The notes under the pieces were generated by a model. It ran no database searches and had not been told where the DNA came from. It saw nothing but the letters and a program-made list of their open reading frames with translations. Shown here in pieces: positions 45,778 to 61,760 of a DNA stretch of 64,000 nucleotides. Origin of the DNA: Amylostereum areolatum (lineage: Eukaryota; Basidiomycota; Agaricomycetes; Russulales; Stereaceae); contig SAXG01000005.1 of assembly GCA_012932865.1 (NCBI GenBank), positions 1,171,121-1,235,120 of the forward strand, given 5' to 3'. Position 1 is the stretch's first letter. Each line of letters opens with the position of its first letter. Position numbers and translations under genes: made by a program.

Positions 45778-47486
45778 ATGATCACGCCCCGTTTCTCATG
45801 CTCGCAGACAGATAGCTCCGTCATCGCGTCCATATACTGTCCCTCCGTTCGCGTACGTTTCTTCTCACCATCGCCTTGCCGGTAACTAGACGAACAGATA
45901 CGCCACAGGCCTCCGAAGTTGAGATAAACGTGGATGACACGCTTCTCTCCGTGCACATCTCTCCGTACTATCTTCGGCTGAATTTTCCCTCAAACGTCCT
46001 CGAGGATGACGACTCGTCCGCGGTGTATGATCCCTCGTCGGGGTATCTGACCGTAACCTTGACCAAGGAGAACAAAGGCCAAAACTTCCCGGACCTCGAT
46101 CTTCTTGCGAAACTCCTGGCACCACGGGCAGCAGCGTCCGAAACCCCGCAGGGCCCCACAATCGAAGTTGTATCTTCTCACACCTCTGACGGCCCAGAAA
46201 CAGCGGACGAGGACGACCTTGCGGACAGTGCACGAGCGCTCACCCTCGATGATTCCACACTGACCGAAGAACAGCGAGAAATACTGCAAGGTACATCCTT
46301 TCCTCATCCTTCTCCTCGCCATCCCGCCAAATTCTGTGCACAGCGGCCGAAAACGACTGGCAACTCCCTCAAACCGTTCCGGACGCCCTTCCTGAGCTGT
46401 ACACCACCCTCCAAAAACCCTACGGCTTTCTTGATGCGTACACAGGTTTTTTTCGCCACGTCGCGAACACTGAAAATGAAGTCAACGAGCTCGGGCCTGA
46501 CGCCGAGACGTTGTCCCCGTCAGAGCGGAGGCAGCGTCGAATACAGCACGAAGAGGCCAAGTGGGACGAAGACTATTATATGTACGCCCCCTCTTCATCG
46601 CACTCGCCGTGTCCTAACCGCGTCTTTAGGGCGGACTACGCAGATAATCCCATGATCGATGAAGTCCTTGCTTGGGAACACCCACTTCTCAGTTCTGCAG
46701 ACGATGCGCCGTTCACAGAATCTGAAAACATGGCAATGCTCCGTCTCCCCCGCAAGGAATGTAAGTCCCTCCCCCCAATCCCTCCCTAACGCAACGTAAT
46801 TGTGGCTTCTAGACCTCATGAACGCCAGTCAAACGCAAAATATCTATCTGACACTTATCACGATCCTGTTCGCGTACACATACGATGCTCGATTCACCCA
46901 ACATGACCCAACACCAGAAAGTGCTTGGACAATATGCTCTCTCACGCCCGCCTTCTCCGCACTTGACCCCGCGCCCTATGCCTTGGCCCCTGGCTCCCCG
47001 GACGTTCTCTTCAAGAGTGCTCTCACAGCCTGCTATCGCCGTGCCCTCGCATTCCCACTCTACCGCTCATGGGCCCTCGCTGAAGCATGCAGAAAAGACA
47101 CCGCACGCATCCTCTCTCGCGGCACCCGAACCGTCCTGCGCTGCCTTCTCGAGACCCGCGCCATCCTCGACGCAAACGAGGTCTACTACGTCTATTCGCG
47201 CATCTGGCTGGATGACTTGTGCAGCTGGGTGCAAACGGCCAGGTAAGCACCCATCTCCCCCCCCTCCCTTTCCCCTTTGCTCCCGCGCCAACTGACACCC
47301 TCACCCAGTGAGGACGAGCTCAAGGCGATCGGACGCGCGATACAAGGGAAAATCGTGGACAAGGGCATGCTTGGTTGGGACCTTGAAGCGCTCGAGAAAG
47401 CTGCCGATGCTGCGCTAACGCGGGATGCGGACAGCGACGACGAGTCTGAGGACGAGGTAGAGCGTATGATGCCGACAGTGCTTTGA
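45778..47486 (+). CDS. SHQ1: Shq1, H/ACA snoRNP assembly chaperone
   Basis: Binds Cbf5/dyskerin before H/ACA RNP assembly. Start [20 protein letters not shown]; an intron from 45853 joins CPSVR to [20 protein letters not shown], then [20 protein letters not shown] and [20 protein letters not shown] complete the CS/p23-like N-terminal domain. The Shq1-specific helical domain includes [93 protein letters not shown] and [14 protein letters not shown], with an acidic end [20 protein letters not shown]. At least five short introns, all in phase. Essential housekeeping gene in yeast; intact here. Confidence 0.93.
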
Positions 47487-47827
47487 CGACTATACATCAG
47501 AGTATGAAGTTTGATTTCTATCTATCTGTAAGAGCTTCATCCTATACTTGCCGCAGGGAGAAGGCTGTACATCATCTCGTGTGCACGCTGAATTTGGGTT
47601 TACACCTTCGCCTGCCTGATGTTATAACATGCATTGTATGAGCCACCAAGCATACATCCCGACGAAAGTGGGCCCCTCCCTCCGTCTACCATCCCCACCA
47701 AGGCAACTAAAAACTCTACGCCCGGTTTCATGCAATACAATGAAGGTGTTGAGTTACATAGTATGTATATGGTGATACAGTTTAGAATAGCCGGGCCTCT
47801 GAATCGTCCATGACGTACTACACGTCT
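47487..47827. other. Convergent 3' region of SHQ1 and the Ca2+ pump
   Basis: About 340 AT-leaning bases between two stops, ending in GATACAGTTTAGAATAGCC. No gene seen. Confidence 0.5.
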
Positions 47828-51374
<3,547 letters not shown>

Positions 51375-53703
51375 AGCCGATTAAGAGAGACGAGAGAGAA
51401 AACTCTGTTCTCGAATAAGACGAAGGAGGAAAACGAAGGGGAAGGAGGTGGTGGGAGGAGGTGGGAGGATAGCGCGTTGGTGAGCGAGGAAATGGCCAAG
51501 TCGGAGACGCACGTGGGGAAAAGATGACGTGTCATTCAGCCGGGCCGGAGCTTTGGACATTCTGAGCCGTTAGCATCTAGAGAATTCTGGACGGACAAAA
51601 GACGACGAGGACGGTGCGCGGGGGGAAGGTCGTGAGGAACGGGTTGGTGAAGGCAGCGATGGCTAGAGACCGAAATAAACGGTCGGTGGAGACGCGAATT
51701 GAGAAGAACTTGAGCACGTTATTTCGTCTCCTGCTGACGTTGCGTCCCGGGCCACCGGCCATCTATACTCAAGATCATCGCTGCTTTCAAGTTTGAGTCA
51801 TTTCTCTCAGTTCCAACTTCCATATTGCAAGTCTGATGCCCTCACAGCTGCTCGCAGGGCCTTTCTCAGCCTGGCAAAAAATATACCTTACTCACTGGCA
51901 GGCTCATATTGCGTATTTCCACTCGACAGGAACCATGATCATTCCGACCAGGAGGCCTTTCGTACTTACCACCACTGCAGCTACCTGCCATCTCTGGAGG
52001 GGCGACCCTGAGCTGTGCATTTACCAGGAGCTACCGTGTCCTAATATGTGCTTTTCGGCGGCGATTCCATCGACACACCTCCCTCTCATAATACTATTAT
52101 TAATACTCGGGTCGATGACATGTGGACAGCTCGCATCGGGTCTACAGATGCATTCACGCCAAAAACAAAAGCGGTTCTGCCCAATCTCCTCCAACATGAG
52201 GCCTTGAGGTCTTGAGGCTGCTAGATTCTTCCGGATGGGCGGCCTTCCGCGCCATTCACAACACCGCCCACAACTTCAACCGCAACTTCACCTCTTCTCT
52301 TCTGTTCTCCCCGTTCTGTCCGGTCCGCACGAGCCCTCTTATCGATCTGTAAGTTCGGCTTCGCGCGCGCGGTGGAAGCTTCATCCCCACGGACCCGCCT
52401 TCATGAATCTTCCTCGACTCGCCCACGATGAGCGCAATCTACACTCCGAACACGCTCACAGCACCACAAACCGCCTGTCTGAGCGGCGCCGAGTCCGACT
52501 AACCTCCCGATTCCCCATCGGAACCCCTCCCAAAAAAAGACATTAGGTATCATTCTTTTTCTACGGGCTGTTCTCCCTCCGAGTTCTCCCCTCCCCCACG
52601 CTCTTTTTTTCCCAACTGAGTCCTCGCGGCCCTTCTTCCCAACCACACCGACGAAAAAACAAAAAGGAAACGGACTGAGTCGACGTTCTATACTTCTAGC
52701 GGCCTCCGTGCGCCCACCGCCGATTCGCATCTATGTACTTGCACCTCGATCGAATTCATCTCCAACCTCAAATCTCTTCGACCGAACGACCACACCGCCC
52801 ACCCGGCCCGCGCCGTCCTACCGGACCCAGAGTCGACCCCAATCCTCCACTGCAGACCCAGTGACTCCCCCTGGCAGAATCGCAATCTAACTCTAAACCG
52901 CTCGCCGTCGTACCCTATCGACTCACCCTCAATTCATTCCCTCTCGCAAGTCCGCGCCGCCCATGATCCATCTCCCACTTTCCCCATCCCCGCTCTCCAT
53001 GGCGACTTCCTTCCCTTCCCTTCCCTTCAAGCCCGAAACCAGCCTAGAAATCCTTCCCTTGGCGCAGCGCCCCCGTCCAATATAAACTGAATCAACTCAA
53101 GCTATATGCATACTCCTTCTCGCGTTCTAGTGGCCCGGTCCAAGCCCGGTCTGGGCAACGTGCAGTGTTTAGCGCGTCCGAGTTCAACTGGACGCGTAGA
53201 GCTTAGTGGAGCATCGGTCCCGGAGACGGGACAAGGCGAGAAGACCGCGAGTCCCGCCTGACGTACTACGTACTCACTTACTTATAATATCCGGTTCGGG
53301 TACAGTTCGTAACATGAAAGAAGTTCTTCGACGACGCGCAATGCTCGATGCCGGCGCTCTGTCAGTCAGTCTCACTCCGCAGACGCGCCATCCTTCTCGC
53401 GCGCGGACCAGTGTGAAGGGAACCCATTACGATTGCGGAAGCTATGTAATAATCCATCCAGGGAGCGATCCCATAAATAATACGGATACAACGGCGTCGA
53501 CGAGCGACAGGATTTAAAGATGAAGGAACGCGAAGGACCGACGCGAGCGCTGAAGGGGGGACTAAGAGGACAGACAAAAGTACAACATGACTAGCGATTA
53601 ACGACGACGGATGTGCGAGGTGGGGGGCGTGCGTACAACGAACAATGGGGCTACTTACAACAAGAAAATGCGAAACGACAAAACTAACCATCCCCCTCCC
53701 ACC
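51375..53703. other. Gene-free stretch of 2.3 kb
   Basis: Contains the promoter of the Ca2+ pump (51375-51900) and the 3' side of the arrestin gene. 52240-53060 is strongly pyrimidine-rich on the plus strand with several poly-C/poly-T tracts, as in long leaders. ORFs up to about 120 codons occur but none shows a domain or supported splicing. Confidence 0.45.
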
Positions 53704-55976
53704 TTATCCACCTACCCGCACGCCCACACCGACCCGCACATGCTGCGCGTGCGTACTCGACTGCCGACTGATGCTCTCGATCCGCGCCAGCTCCTCCTCC
53801 CACGCCCTCACGAGCTCCCCACGCGCGCTCGGGAGGGCCGTAATCGTCGTCTCTCCCGTGATCGTGTTCAGCCGCACCGACATCACCTCCCCGCCTCCGC
53901 CGCCCGCCCCCGACGCGTGGGAGGGTGGCAACGACGGTACACCCTGCACGTACGGCGTGTACGTTCGCGTCTGCGCCGGCGCGCTTCCACCCCCACTCCC
54001 GCTCCCGCTTCCGCTCCCGCCTATGCTCCCGCCCGCGGCTGACGCCGTGCCGGGTCTCCACAGACCGCCAAGCCCAGACATGGACACACGCCCGGAGCTA
54101 GTGTGCGGCCTACCCGTGCCCGAGCTCGTGTGCGGCCGTCCAGAGCTCGTATGTGGACGCTTCTCCCGCTTGGCCCGTTTTCCGTGTTCGCGCTCCTCGC
54201 CGGACTTGTCGCTATCCCCGCGCACGCTCTCGCGTTTGCGGTGGCTCCTACTCTCCCGATGATGTCGTGAGCGGTCGCCGTCGGGGTCTTTCGAAGGACC
54301 GACCTGGGATGGCGCAGATTTGGGTCCCGCCCAGCCGGGGGACGTGACGGGCCGCGGTGACCCAGAATCCTCGGGTACGGACGAAGGTATCATCGAGGAG
54401 GAGGGTACTGGGGGGAACACCTGGGATGGACACTGGAGTGGCGGAGGTCGTCGAGTTCCCGGACGGAGGACGGGTGGCGTATTTTGACATGGCGAGCTGC
54501 CGTTCGGCCGAATTGGTGGACGCGACGACGATGGGCTTTTCTAGCAGATCAAGTGACTCCGTTCCGGAGGGCGAGGAGACGATGACCTAAAAAAGGGAAC
54601 ATCCCAACGTAAGTGACGGGGTACGTGCGAGCGAATTGAGACGGGAACGAGGAAGGGGGAAGAATGATGGCGAAACAGGACGACGGAGGCAACGCACCTT
54701 GACTTTGACAAAGAAGGAGACGCGCGCCATGTCGGTTGCGATGCTCTCACCGAGCGCCCAACGGGTGGAACTCTTGGCCGCGGGCCATTGCAACGTGAGG
54801 GTGCGTGACCAGACGCCGTGCGAGTCGCGTACGAACCTCCCACCGCCACTTTCGGTGCCGGCGACGATGCTCGTGATGATTTTGACGGGTTCATCTTCGC
54901 GTTCTTTGTCTCCGCGGCCGATCAGATTTGTGCGGGAGTGGATACTCGCCATGGATACGGTCGACTGGAGGGTGAACGTACTGGCGTTGGTCGGAGGGGA
55001 GTGGGAACCGGTGTAGGAATGCGAGGGTACGGAGGAAGTGGAGGACTGGGGGGTAAACGTACGGGCGGTGGGGGGCGGGGAGATGGGGGTGGGTGGGTAT
55101 GTGGAGTGGGAATGGGGAACGTCGAGAATTTCGATGCGGCGTTCGACTGCGAGCGAGGCTGAGCGGATCGCCACCCCCGGATCTACGGGTCGAAGGGATA
55201 TGGGGACGGAGAGGAGATCGGAAGGGCCTATGGGTTCGTGAGGGACGGAGACATGGTAGTGTAATACAGGTGCACGCGGTTTGGAGGTGGCGTCGGAGAG
55301 AAAAGAGTAGGGAGAGGTGGGGGACACGGGAGGGGTGAGGGAATGCTGAGGGGAAAGGTGTGGGGGGCCGTAGCGGAGGACGGTGAGCTCTGCGGATTTG
55401 ATGGTACGGGTGCCAACGCCAGCGATGTGTGGATGTGTGATGACTGTGGGAAGAAGGAGATGAGTATATGCGCGTCAAGGTGAAGCGGGGAGGGTGTGGG
55501 GAAGGTGGGCAGGGAATGGGAAACATAAAGCGGGGGGGTAAACGCGCCTGCTTCGACGCGCCAGAGGATGCGGTAGTCCTGAAAGTGTGTGGTGCTGTAC
55601 CCGGGGCTGTCGACGGGCACGGTGATGCGAAAGGGGGCTTGAAACTCGCCAAGGGGGGCGTGCTTGGCGGAGGAGGGAGCTTGCCAGAGGGTGACGGGGT
55701 ATTCGGCGAGGACGGAGGACTGGACGGCGAAACGGGTGGTGCGTGATTCGTAACAGCGTACGGAGACGGTGAGGGCGCTGGCGAGGATGGGCTTGTTGTC
55801 CGAGTCGATGTGGGTCGAGACGACTGCGGGGGGAGGGATGAGGCAAGGGCGGGGGATAAGGGGGGAGGGAACGTACGGCCGTGAACGGTGAGGGGAGTGA
55901 GGGCGAAGAAACCGGAAGAGGGAAAGTTCCTGCCAGCAGCGTTTCCTGATTTTGAGGAAAGAACGATGTGGACCAT
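53704..55976 (-). CDS. Arrestin-like (alpha-arrestin) protein
   Basis: Probable adaptor of the arrestin-related trafficking type. Start at 55976: MVHIVLSSKSGNAAGRNFPS, GFFALTPLTVHG, an intron, then VVSTHIDSDNKPILASALTV, SVRCYESRTTRFAVQSSVLA, GEFQAPFRITVPVDSPGYST and HFQDYRILWRVEA (arrestin N-terminal sandwich). Next a segment reading VITHPHIAGVGTRTIKSAEL, and SVPHEPIGPSDLLSVPISLR, SLAVERRIEILDVPHSHSTY (C-terminal sandwich), ending WPAAKSSTRWALGESIATDM, ARVSFFVKVK and VIVSSPSGTESLDLLEKPIV. A disordered tail has three RPHTSSG repeats and ends VRAWEEELARIESISRQSST with a Val/Gly-rich terminus. The tail is in the +1 frame relative to the sandwich; the switch must lie in 54420-54560, where both frames are open. 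Without it the protein stops at 54248. Confidence 0.78.
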
Positions 55977-56038
55977 GGCCTCGCGGGCGGGGCGGGAGGC
56001 GGGGCGTGGGCGAAGAGGGCGGGAGGAAAGAGTCGGGA

Positions 56039-56072
56039 GGGCGGGGACGGGGACGGGGACGAGGACGAGGGG
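56039..56072 (+). repeat. GGGGAC/GAGGAC hexamer-like repeat
   Basis: GGCGGGGACGGGGACGGGGA continues CGAGGACGAGG: about five imperfect hexamers within the 260 bp divergent promoter between the arrestin and transporter genes. Confidence 0.75.
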
Positions 56073-56236
56073 GGGACAGAAGGCGTGGATGGATCGAAAG
56101 CTGACCGCATCTTATATTCGACTTTATCCACCCGTTTTAGCTTCGTCGCCTTTCTGCTTCGACCCCTCACGTGCGCGTCCGCTCCCTTGCCTTCTCCCCA
56201 GCCCCTCGTGTTCGACCGCCACCTCCGCTCGACGCC

Positions 56237-58052
56237 ATGCCTTCCGCCTTTGTCCCCGTCCTGTTGGGCGGGATGATTCTCACCGTGCGTCGACCCCGCA
56301 CCGGCCATGGCCACTGCCGCTGACACGTCACTCTGCAGGGCGCGTGCAACTCGCTCTGGTCCAAGTTCCAGGACATGCAATGCGTCGAGAACTGCGACGA
56401 TCCGAACCCGGCGCACCACGTTCTATACGAACAGCCGTTCTGGCAGACGCTTCAGATGTTCCGTGCGTTCGTTCTCTTCGCCTCGACCTCCTCCACCCCC
56501 CACTTATCGATTCGCCTCCCCCCCTTTTTTCAGTCGGAGAAATGCTATGTACGTCCTCGGTCCCGCTGAGCAGACGTTCGGTCGCTGACGGTGTTTCAGG
56601 CTTCCTGCCTGTGTTGTACTCGTATGTTTGTTCTCGGGTCCGGGGGCGGGCGGGGGTGCAGCTGCCGGGGGACAACGAGGCGGCGGCGGAGGAAGATGAG
56701 GGAGAGGCCGAGTCCCCGGGGAAGGCAAGGCCACTGCGGCTGACGGGGGCCCGAATTTTCCTAATGTGGCTCCCGGCGGTGTGCGATTTGACCGGCACGA
56801 CGGCAAGTGGACTTCCTTTTTCACGGTGCTTCTGTTTGCCTCGGCTCTGTTTTTCTTTTGGGGGCTTCCGATCGGGGCCACCGATTGCGCCGTGCGTGAG
56901 TGGAGATCGGAGATCGGAGATCTGACCGAATGTCGTTGAACAGCTCATGAACATCGGTTTGCTCTACACCCCGGTCTCCATCTACCAGATGACCCGCGGC
57001 GCCCTCGTCCTCTTCGTCGGCATCTTCTCCGTCCTCTTCCTCCGTCGCCACCTCTTCCTCTACCAGTCCGTCTTTCCTTTCTCCCTTTTTCTTCACCCAT
57101 CTCACCCCCTCCCTTCCCCCCACAGATGGCTCTCCCTCCTCACCGTCATGCTCGGCGTCGGTCTCGTCGGTTTCAGCGGTTCCCTCATCAAGGACTCCCT
57201 CCACGAGGCCACCCTCGTCCTCGGTCTCGGCCAACGCGCTGATCAGCCCGTCGAATCCCCCGAGGCCACCAAGGTTCTCGTCGGTACGTATCCATCCCCT
57301 TCCTTTCTCCTCCCCCTCTAACCCATCTCGTCCTCCCAGGCATATTCTTCATCCTCTTCGCTCAGATCTTGTAAGCTCCTCATTCCACCCTCCCGTCCAC
57401 CGGATTCTGACCGCGCCCTTTCAGCACCGCCACCCAGTTCGTCGTCGAAGAGAAGATTCTCTCCCGCTACACCGTCGCGCCCCTCCTCGCCGTCGGTTAC
57501 GAAGGCCTCTTCGGCGTGCTCTCCATCCTTCTCCTCCTCCCCTTGCTTCCCCTCATTCACCTCCCCCCTTCGTCCCCCGCCGCCGCCTGGATCGATCTCC
57601 CCCGCGGCCTCACCCAACTCACCCACAACCCCACCGTCCTCTGGTCCGGCGTCCTCGTCGCCATCTCCATCAGCCTCTTCAACTACTTCGGTCTCAGCGT
57701 CACGAAGTACGTCTCCGCCACCGCCCGCTCCCTCACCGACACCTGCCGCACCCTCGCCATCTGGGTCGTCAGCCTCCTCATCGGATGGGAGATGCTCCTT
57801 TGGCCCGTCAGCCTCCTCCAGGTCGCAGGCTTCGCCCTCCTCGTCTACGGCACCTTCCTCTTCAACGGCCTCGTCAACCCCCCCAAGTTTTTGCGGCCCG
57901 CCACCGACCGCGTCCCCGCCAACTTGGCCGTCGTCGACGACGGGGCCGACGCCGAGAACGCCCCGCTCCTGGACGAGACCGCGCGCTTGCCGGCGGACAT
58001 GGGCTCAGGCGGTTTCGACGTCGTTCCGCCGAGAAGACAGGCGGATAACTGA
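56237..58052 (+). CDS. SLC35F6-like drug/metabolite-family transporter
   Basis: Multi-span membrane protein of the nucleotide-sugar/DMT superfamily, related to SLC35F6. Start MPSAFVPVLLGGMILTGACN, then SLWSKFQDMQCVENCD, FWQTLQMFLGEMLCFLPVLY (two short introns), RIFLMWLPAVCDLTGTT, LMNIGLLYTPVSIYQMTRGA, LVLFVGIFSVLFLRRHLFLY, WLSLLTVMLGVGLVGFSGSL, IFFILFAQIFTATQFVVEEK, LLAVGYEGLFGVLSILLLLP and FNYFGLSVTKYVSATARSLT, DTCRTLAIWVVSLLIGWEML, ending in an acidic cytosolic tail. About ten helices. The CDLTGTTLMN and NYFGLSVTK..SATARS stretches are diagnostic. The intron 56803-56943 must start GC (GCAAGT), since both flanking exons are phase 0 there: a GC-AG intron. Substrate unknown. Confidence 0.92.
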
Positions 58053-60643
58053 GGTTCCGAGGAAGCGTTTTCCGATTTCGTCTTGTTCATCTTCTTAGGC
58101 CTTGACGCCCATATACGACATGCTTCACGATTCTTTTTCGGCCCGATTTCTTGTACGAGCACATCGCTGACTATCACGGATTTGGGGACGGTGTCATGTT
58201 TGCTCGCCTCGTGCCGTGACAATTATTTATTATGATGATGCACACCAGGGCGGGGGTCTCAGGCGGGCTCCACTGTGCCATGCCGCCCACGCAGGAGCCG
58301 CCGCGCGCGCGCTGTCGCTCTGGCGGCTGGACGGGGAGCAAGACGCGATTGGATTGTACGGGTCACTGCAGAACGGGGCCCGTGTGGTGGCAAGCGTGAA
58401 CGCCGCCCTTGTGTCTCTAACAATTTACGTATCCCCACCCCGAACAACGTGTGACCGACCGTCCGACCCCCGGCTCCTAGCGAAGGCCATAAGCCACTCC
58501 CTCCTTGACAGGGCGCCCGTCCGCGCGACCGACGCGCGGATCGAGGGGCGGACTGGAAGTTCGAGGGCCCCGCGCGCGCGCACGCGCGGTGCAGCAGTGG
58601 GCTGACGCACGGAACTTGGAAGGTGGGACAAAAAGCATTAAACAAGTGAAGCGGCGGGCGCTAGGCATCCCCCTAGACGAGAGCCTTCTACACTCCGAAC
58701 GACACTTTTCTTCCGAGGAAGGATCGATCCACGGAGAGCACAGAGTCCATCCGCTCCACCCTACCTATTTCTGGTCCTTCAAAAGAACGCTCCCAGGGCG
58801 CGCGCGCGCGCTTAGCGTCCAATTCCGGAACGAGAGGGGTGCGATAGCAAGGTGTAGGTACAGGCAAGAGGGGGATGCTATGAAAATGGAGTACGAGGCT
58901 CGACGCGGAGGCGCGGAGGAGGGGAAGAGCTGGGAAGAGAGGGCGGAGGACAGAAAGGGGAACGAGGGGAGCGAAGCGGAACGGCTTCCATACGATCGTA
59001 CTGGTGGAGCGTTTCGGGACCGAGGGCGCGCGCCTCTGTGCGAGCGAGCGTGCGTCTGCATGCGTGCACGCCCGCGTGCGGGATGGGGCCACGATCTGAG
59101 GTAGATCCTGCGCGAAAAGGAAAGGCTTTTACGGTCGGTTGATCGCACTTGAAGATAGTGCAGAACGGAGCGCTGTGGGATCGACAAGAGCAACTTAAGC
59201 TTTGTGTACGGTCACCCATTGTCGCTGGTGTACATAGGTGACGACGGGAGAAGGGGAGGGACGGGGGCGGTTTAGGGCAGTGAAGGCCGCTAAGGGAAAG
59301 AGAGAAACTCAGAAAGAGCATGGATGTGAAAGGGGCCCTACGAGCGGTGTAGGGAGCTGGGGATGACCTGAGGCTCGGGGTGCACGGCGCAATGTCTTCA
59401 TCATCGCAGGTGACCCTACTTGGGAGGTCGATGATCGCCCACGTCCAGGCGGTGCTCGTGCTGTTTGATAGCACCAACTTGTCATGACCAAACTTGCGCA
59501 GAATGCCAGACGTTCGTGGCAGGATATATGACTGATCGGCGTGGCCCCGAACGCATGCGCTATAAACAAGTGATCAGAACGAAGGACGCAGGGGAGGGGA
59601 TGATCCTCCAGCTCCTCCCCGACGATCGTGAACGCGTGCAGTTATCCGGACGAGTGATGCCGGCGACCTACGCCTCTCCTTGCTCTGGCACCGCTCTCTG
59701 TGAACTCGGAACTGGTTGCAAGTCAAGACTGGCGTGCGCTGGGTCCATCTGGAGCATCCATCTGCGCCCGCCTTAGTCCAACCGAGAAAGGTCGCCGAAA
59801 GTGCGCCCAGGGGGTCTTGATATAGGGCAGTAGATGGGAGGCTTGTTGACGGATGATGGACGGACGAGATGGACTGGACTAGACGGATGGACGGTGACCG
59901 CTGTTGTACTGGTATGTCAATGCGCCTTCGTAAGAGGTGGAAAACGGAAACTCTAGGATGAGTTATAGGGGAGGTCACTGTTCCGACGGGCACGTTCGCC
60001 TGCTCTGTGCACGGGCGCAGCGAGTTAAAGCATGATATGGCACCAGCGCAGTGAGAAACAACGTCGACAAGATACCGAACAGTGACTCGAGTGACTCACG
60101 TTGTAGGAACGCTGTAGGAACAGACCACCAGGACTCTGGACAAGTCCGACGTACTACTGCGCTGCGGCACCCGCGGGAACCGGCGATTTCGAGTTGAGTA
60201 CGTTGAGTGAATGACCAGTCGCGTCTAATAACCGAGAACGATCCGCACACATGCGCCCACACTCAATGTCTGAGACCTGAGGCGCTGCCACCTCGTCTGC
60301 CAAATACCGCGCCCATGCCCATCTCTCGGCCCCCGCACTCGAAAGCGCGGCGTCTCGCCCGACTCTTCCTGCCCGCTTCCTGCGCGTGGAACCCGTTCTA
60401 GTTCGAGTCGACGATCGCCTTCGAAAAGCGCCCCATGACGAATCCTCCGGGACAGGCGGGCGACAAGCCTTCCAGAACGGCGCCACGGACGGGGAGGGAG
60501 GGTATAGCGACTGCCATCGGTCGATCGTCCATGCGACGGCTTCCGTTCGCTTAGTCCAATCGGGAAGGCTGGGGGTGCAGGGGACTTGGGGTAAGGTGCC
60601 ACTTGGGTAAGGTGCCGGAAAAGTTGCGAGGAGGTAACGAGAG

Positions 60644-60670
60644 GCGGGTGCGGGTGCGGGTGCGGGTGCG
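60644..60670 (+). repeat. (GCGGGT)4 hexamer repeat
   Basis: Four perfect GCGGGT units plus GCG, in a stretch without a supported gene. Confidence 0.9.
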
Positions 60671-61610
60671 AAGCGTGTATGAACGGGTCCAAGGGAGGTT
60701 AACTTGGTTTCCGGTGCGTAGCCCCCGCTCGGGTACATCGGGGACTTTACCGGATGTGGACCATTGTACCCGCTCAAGGAGTCCTGCTCTCGGTGTCGCA
60801 GACACTGCATGACGGCTGCGAGACAAACAAGGTTGTAGCGCGAGCTGGAGATCAGCGCTGAGAGATAACGTGCGACCGACCGGGATGGGATGTCAGCTGT
60901 AAGGATCGGGGACGGTGGTCCGCGTTCACCAATGAAAATAGAATCGCTAGGAAAGGGTCCGCCACCGAGTATTGAATATTGAATCGCGGAAGCCGAGGAC
61001 GCCTCGAGCCTAAACGTGGAGGAGCCAGTTCTGGTAAGCTGTGGATCCGATCATTCGCGCCGAAGATTATAGGGTTTGGAGCTTAACCATCGAAGGCGCT
61101 CCTCATATAACAGATAGTAAAGCGGAGGATTGTGACCGAACGCGCGCGCGCGTCTGCGTATAGATTTGTCTAGTATGGCTGGGAAATGATGGGCAGGGTG
61201 AGAAATGCAAAGGTGCGTGAAACCTGGTTGTCGGCGTCGAGATGTCGGGTACTGAGATTTTACTGGCGGATGGAGGATGTGCTCGTGGACCACCCGATGA
61301 TAGGATCTGGTGTGGAAACAAACACAATTCAACCAGTGTAGGTCGGAACGCACCGATTTCGACATAACGATGAGCTTCCTGTGATAGACAAGACTGCATG
61401 TCTGACATAGCTTCTAGGGTTGAAGGTATCGCGTAGCGCGTACATAATGCACGGCGAGCCAGACGTTCGAGAAGCCAAGAAGGGGTTCAAGAAGAGGAGA
61501 AGAGGCGTAAACGCGAACGAGAACATGCAATCACGTGCGAGTGACGTCACGCGACGCAAGTTCTAGGCGGTTGGAGCGGCCTTTGTTTTTTTTTATTCCC
61601 CCGCAACGAG

Positions 61611-61617
61611 GTTTATA
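61611..61617 (+). promoter_or_regulatory. Putative TATA-like site of DPBB gene 5
   Basis: TTTATAG about 145 bases upstream of the ATG at 61761, followed by a pyrimidine-rich leader. Confidence 0.35.
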
Positions 61618-61760
61618 GCAGTGCTGAATATTGAAGGCCTCTTTCCGACTGAACCTGAACCACCACGTTCTCCTGAACCGTTCTCGTCGACGCCTTTCTT
61701 CGCGTCCACCTTCCTGTCTTTTTCTCCACCGTCGAGCACCGACATCCCGTTCTTTTCAAC

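Larger units (their letters stand above)
58053..61760. other. Gene-free stretch of 3.7 kb
   Basis: GC-rich at 58200-59050 with GCGCGCGC runs (58575-58590, 58798-58812) and again at 61139-61151. ORFs up to 218 codons (minus 60810-60154) are GC-driven and lack any domain, signal peptide or good splice pattern. I can support no gene. TTTATAG at 61611-61617 may serve the DPBB 5 gene. Confidence 0.4.

Noticed and set aside
55475..56419. 314-codon minus-strand ORF upstream of and overlapping the arrestin gene
   Set aside because: Reads the arrestin exon and its promoter out of frame; Pro/Ser/Arg-rich from the GC and hexamer-repeat bias.
60154..60810. 218-codon minus-strand ORF
   Set aside because: GC-driven open frame containing a (GCGGGT)4-derived Ala-Pro run; no splice signals, domain or conserved-looking segment.
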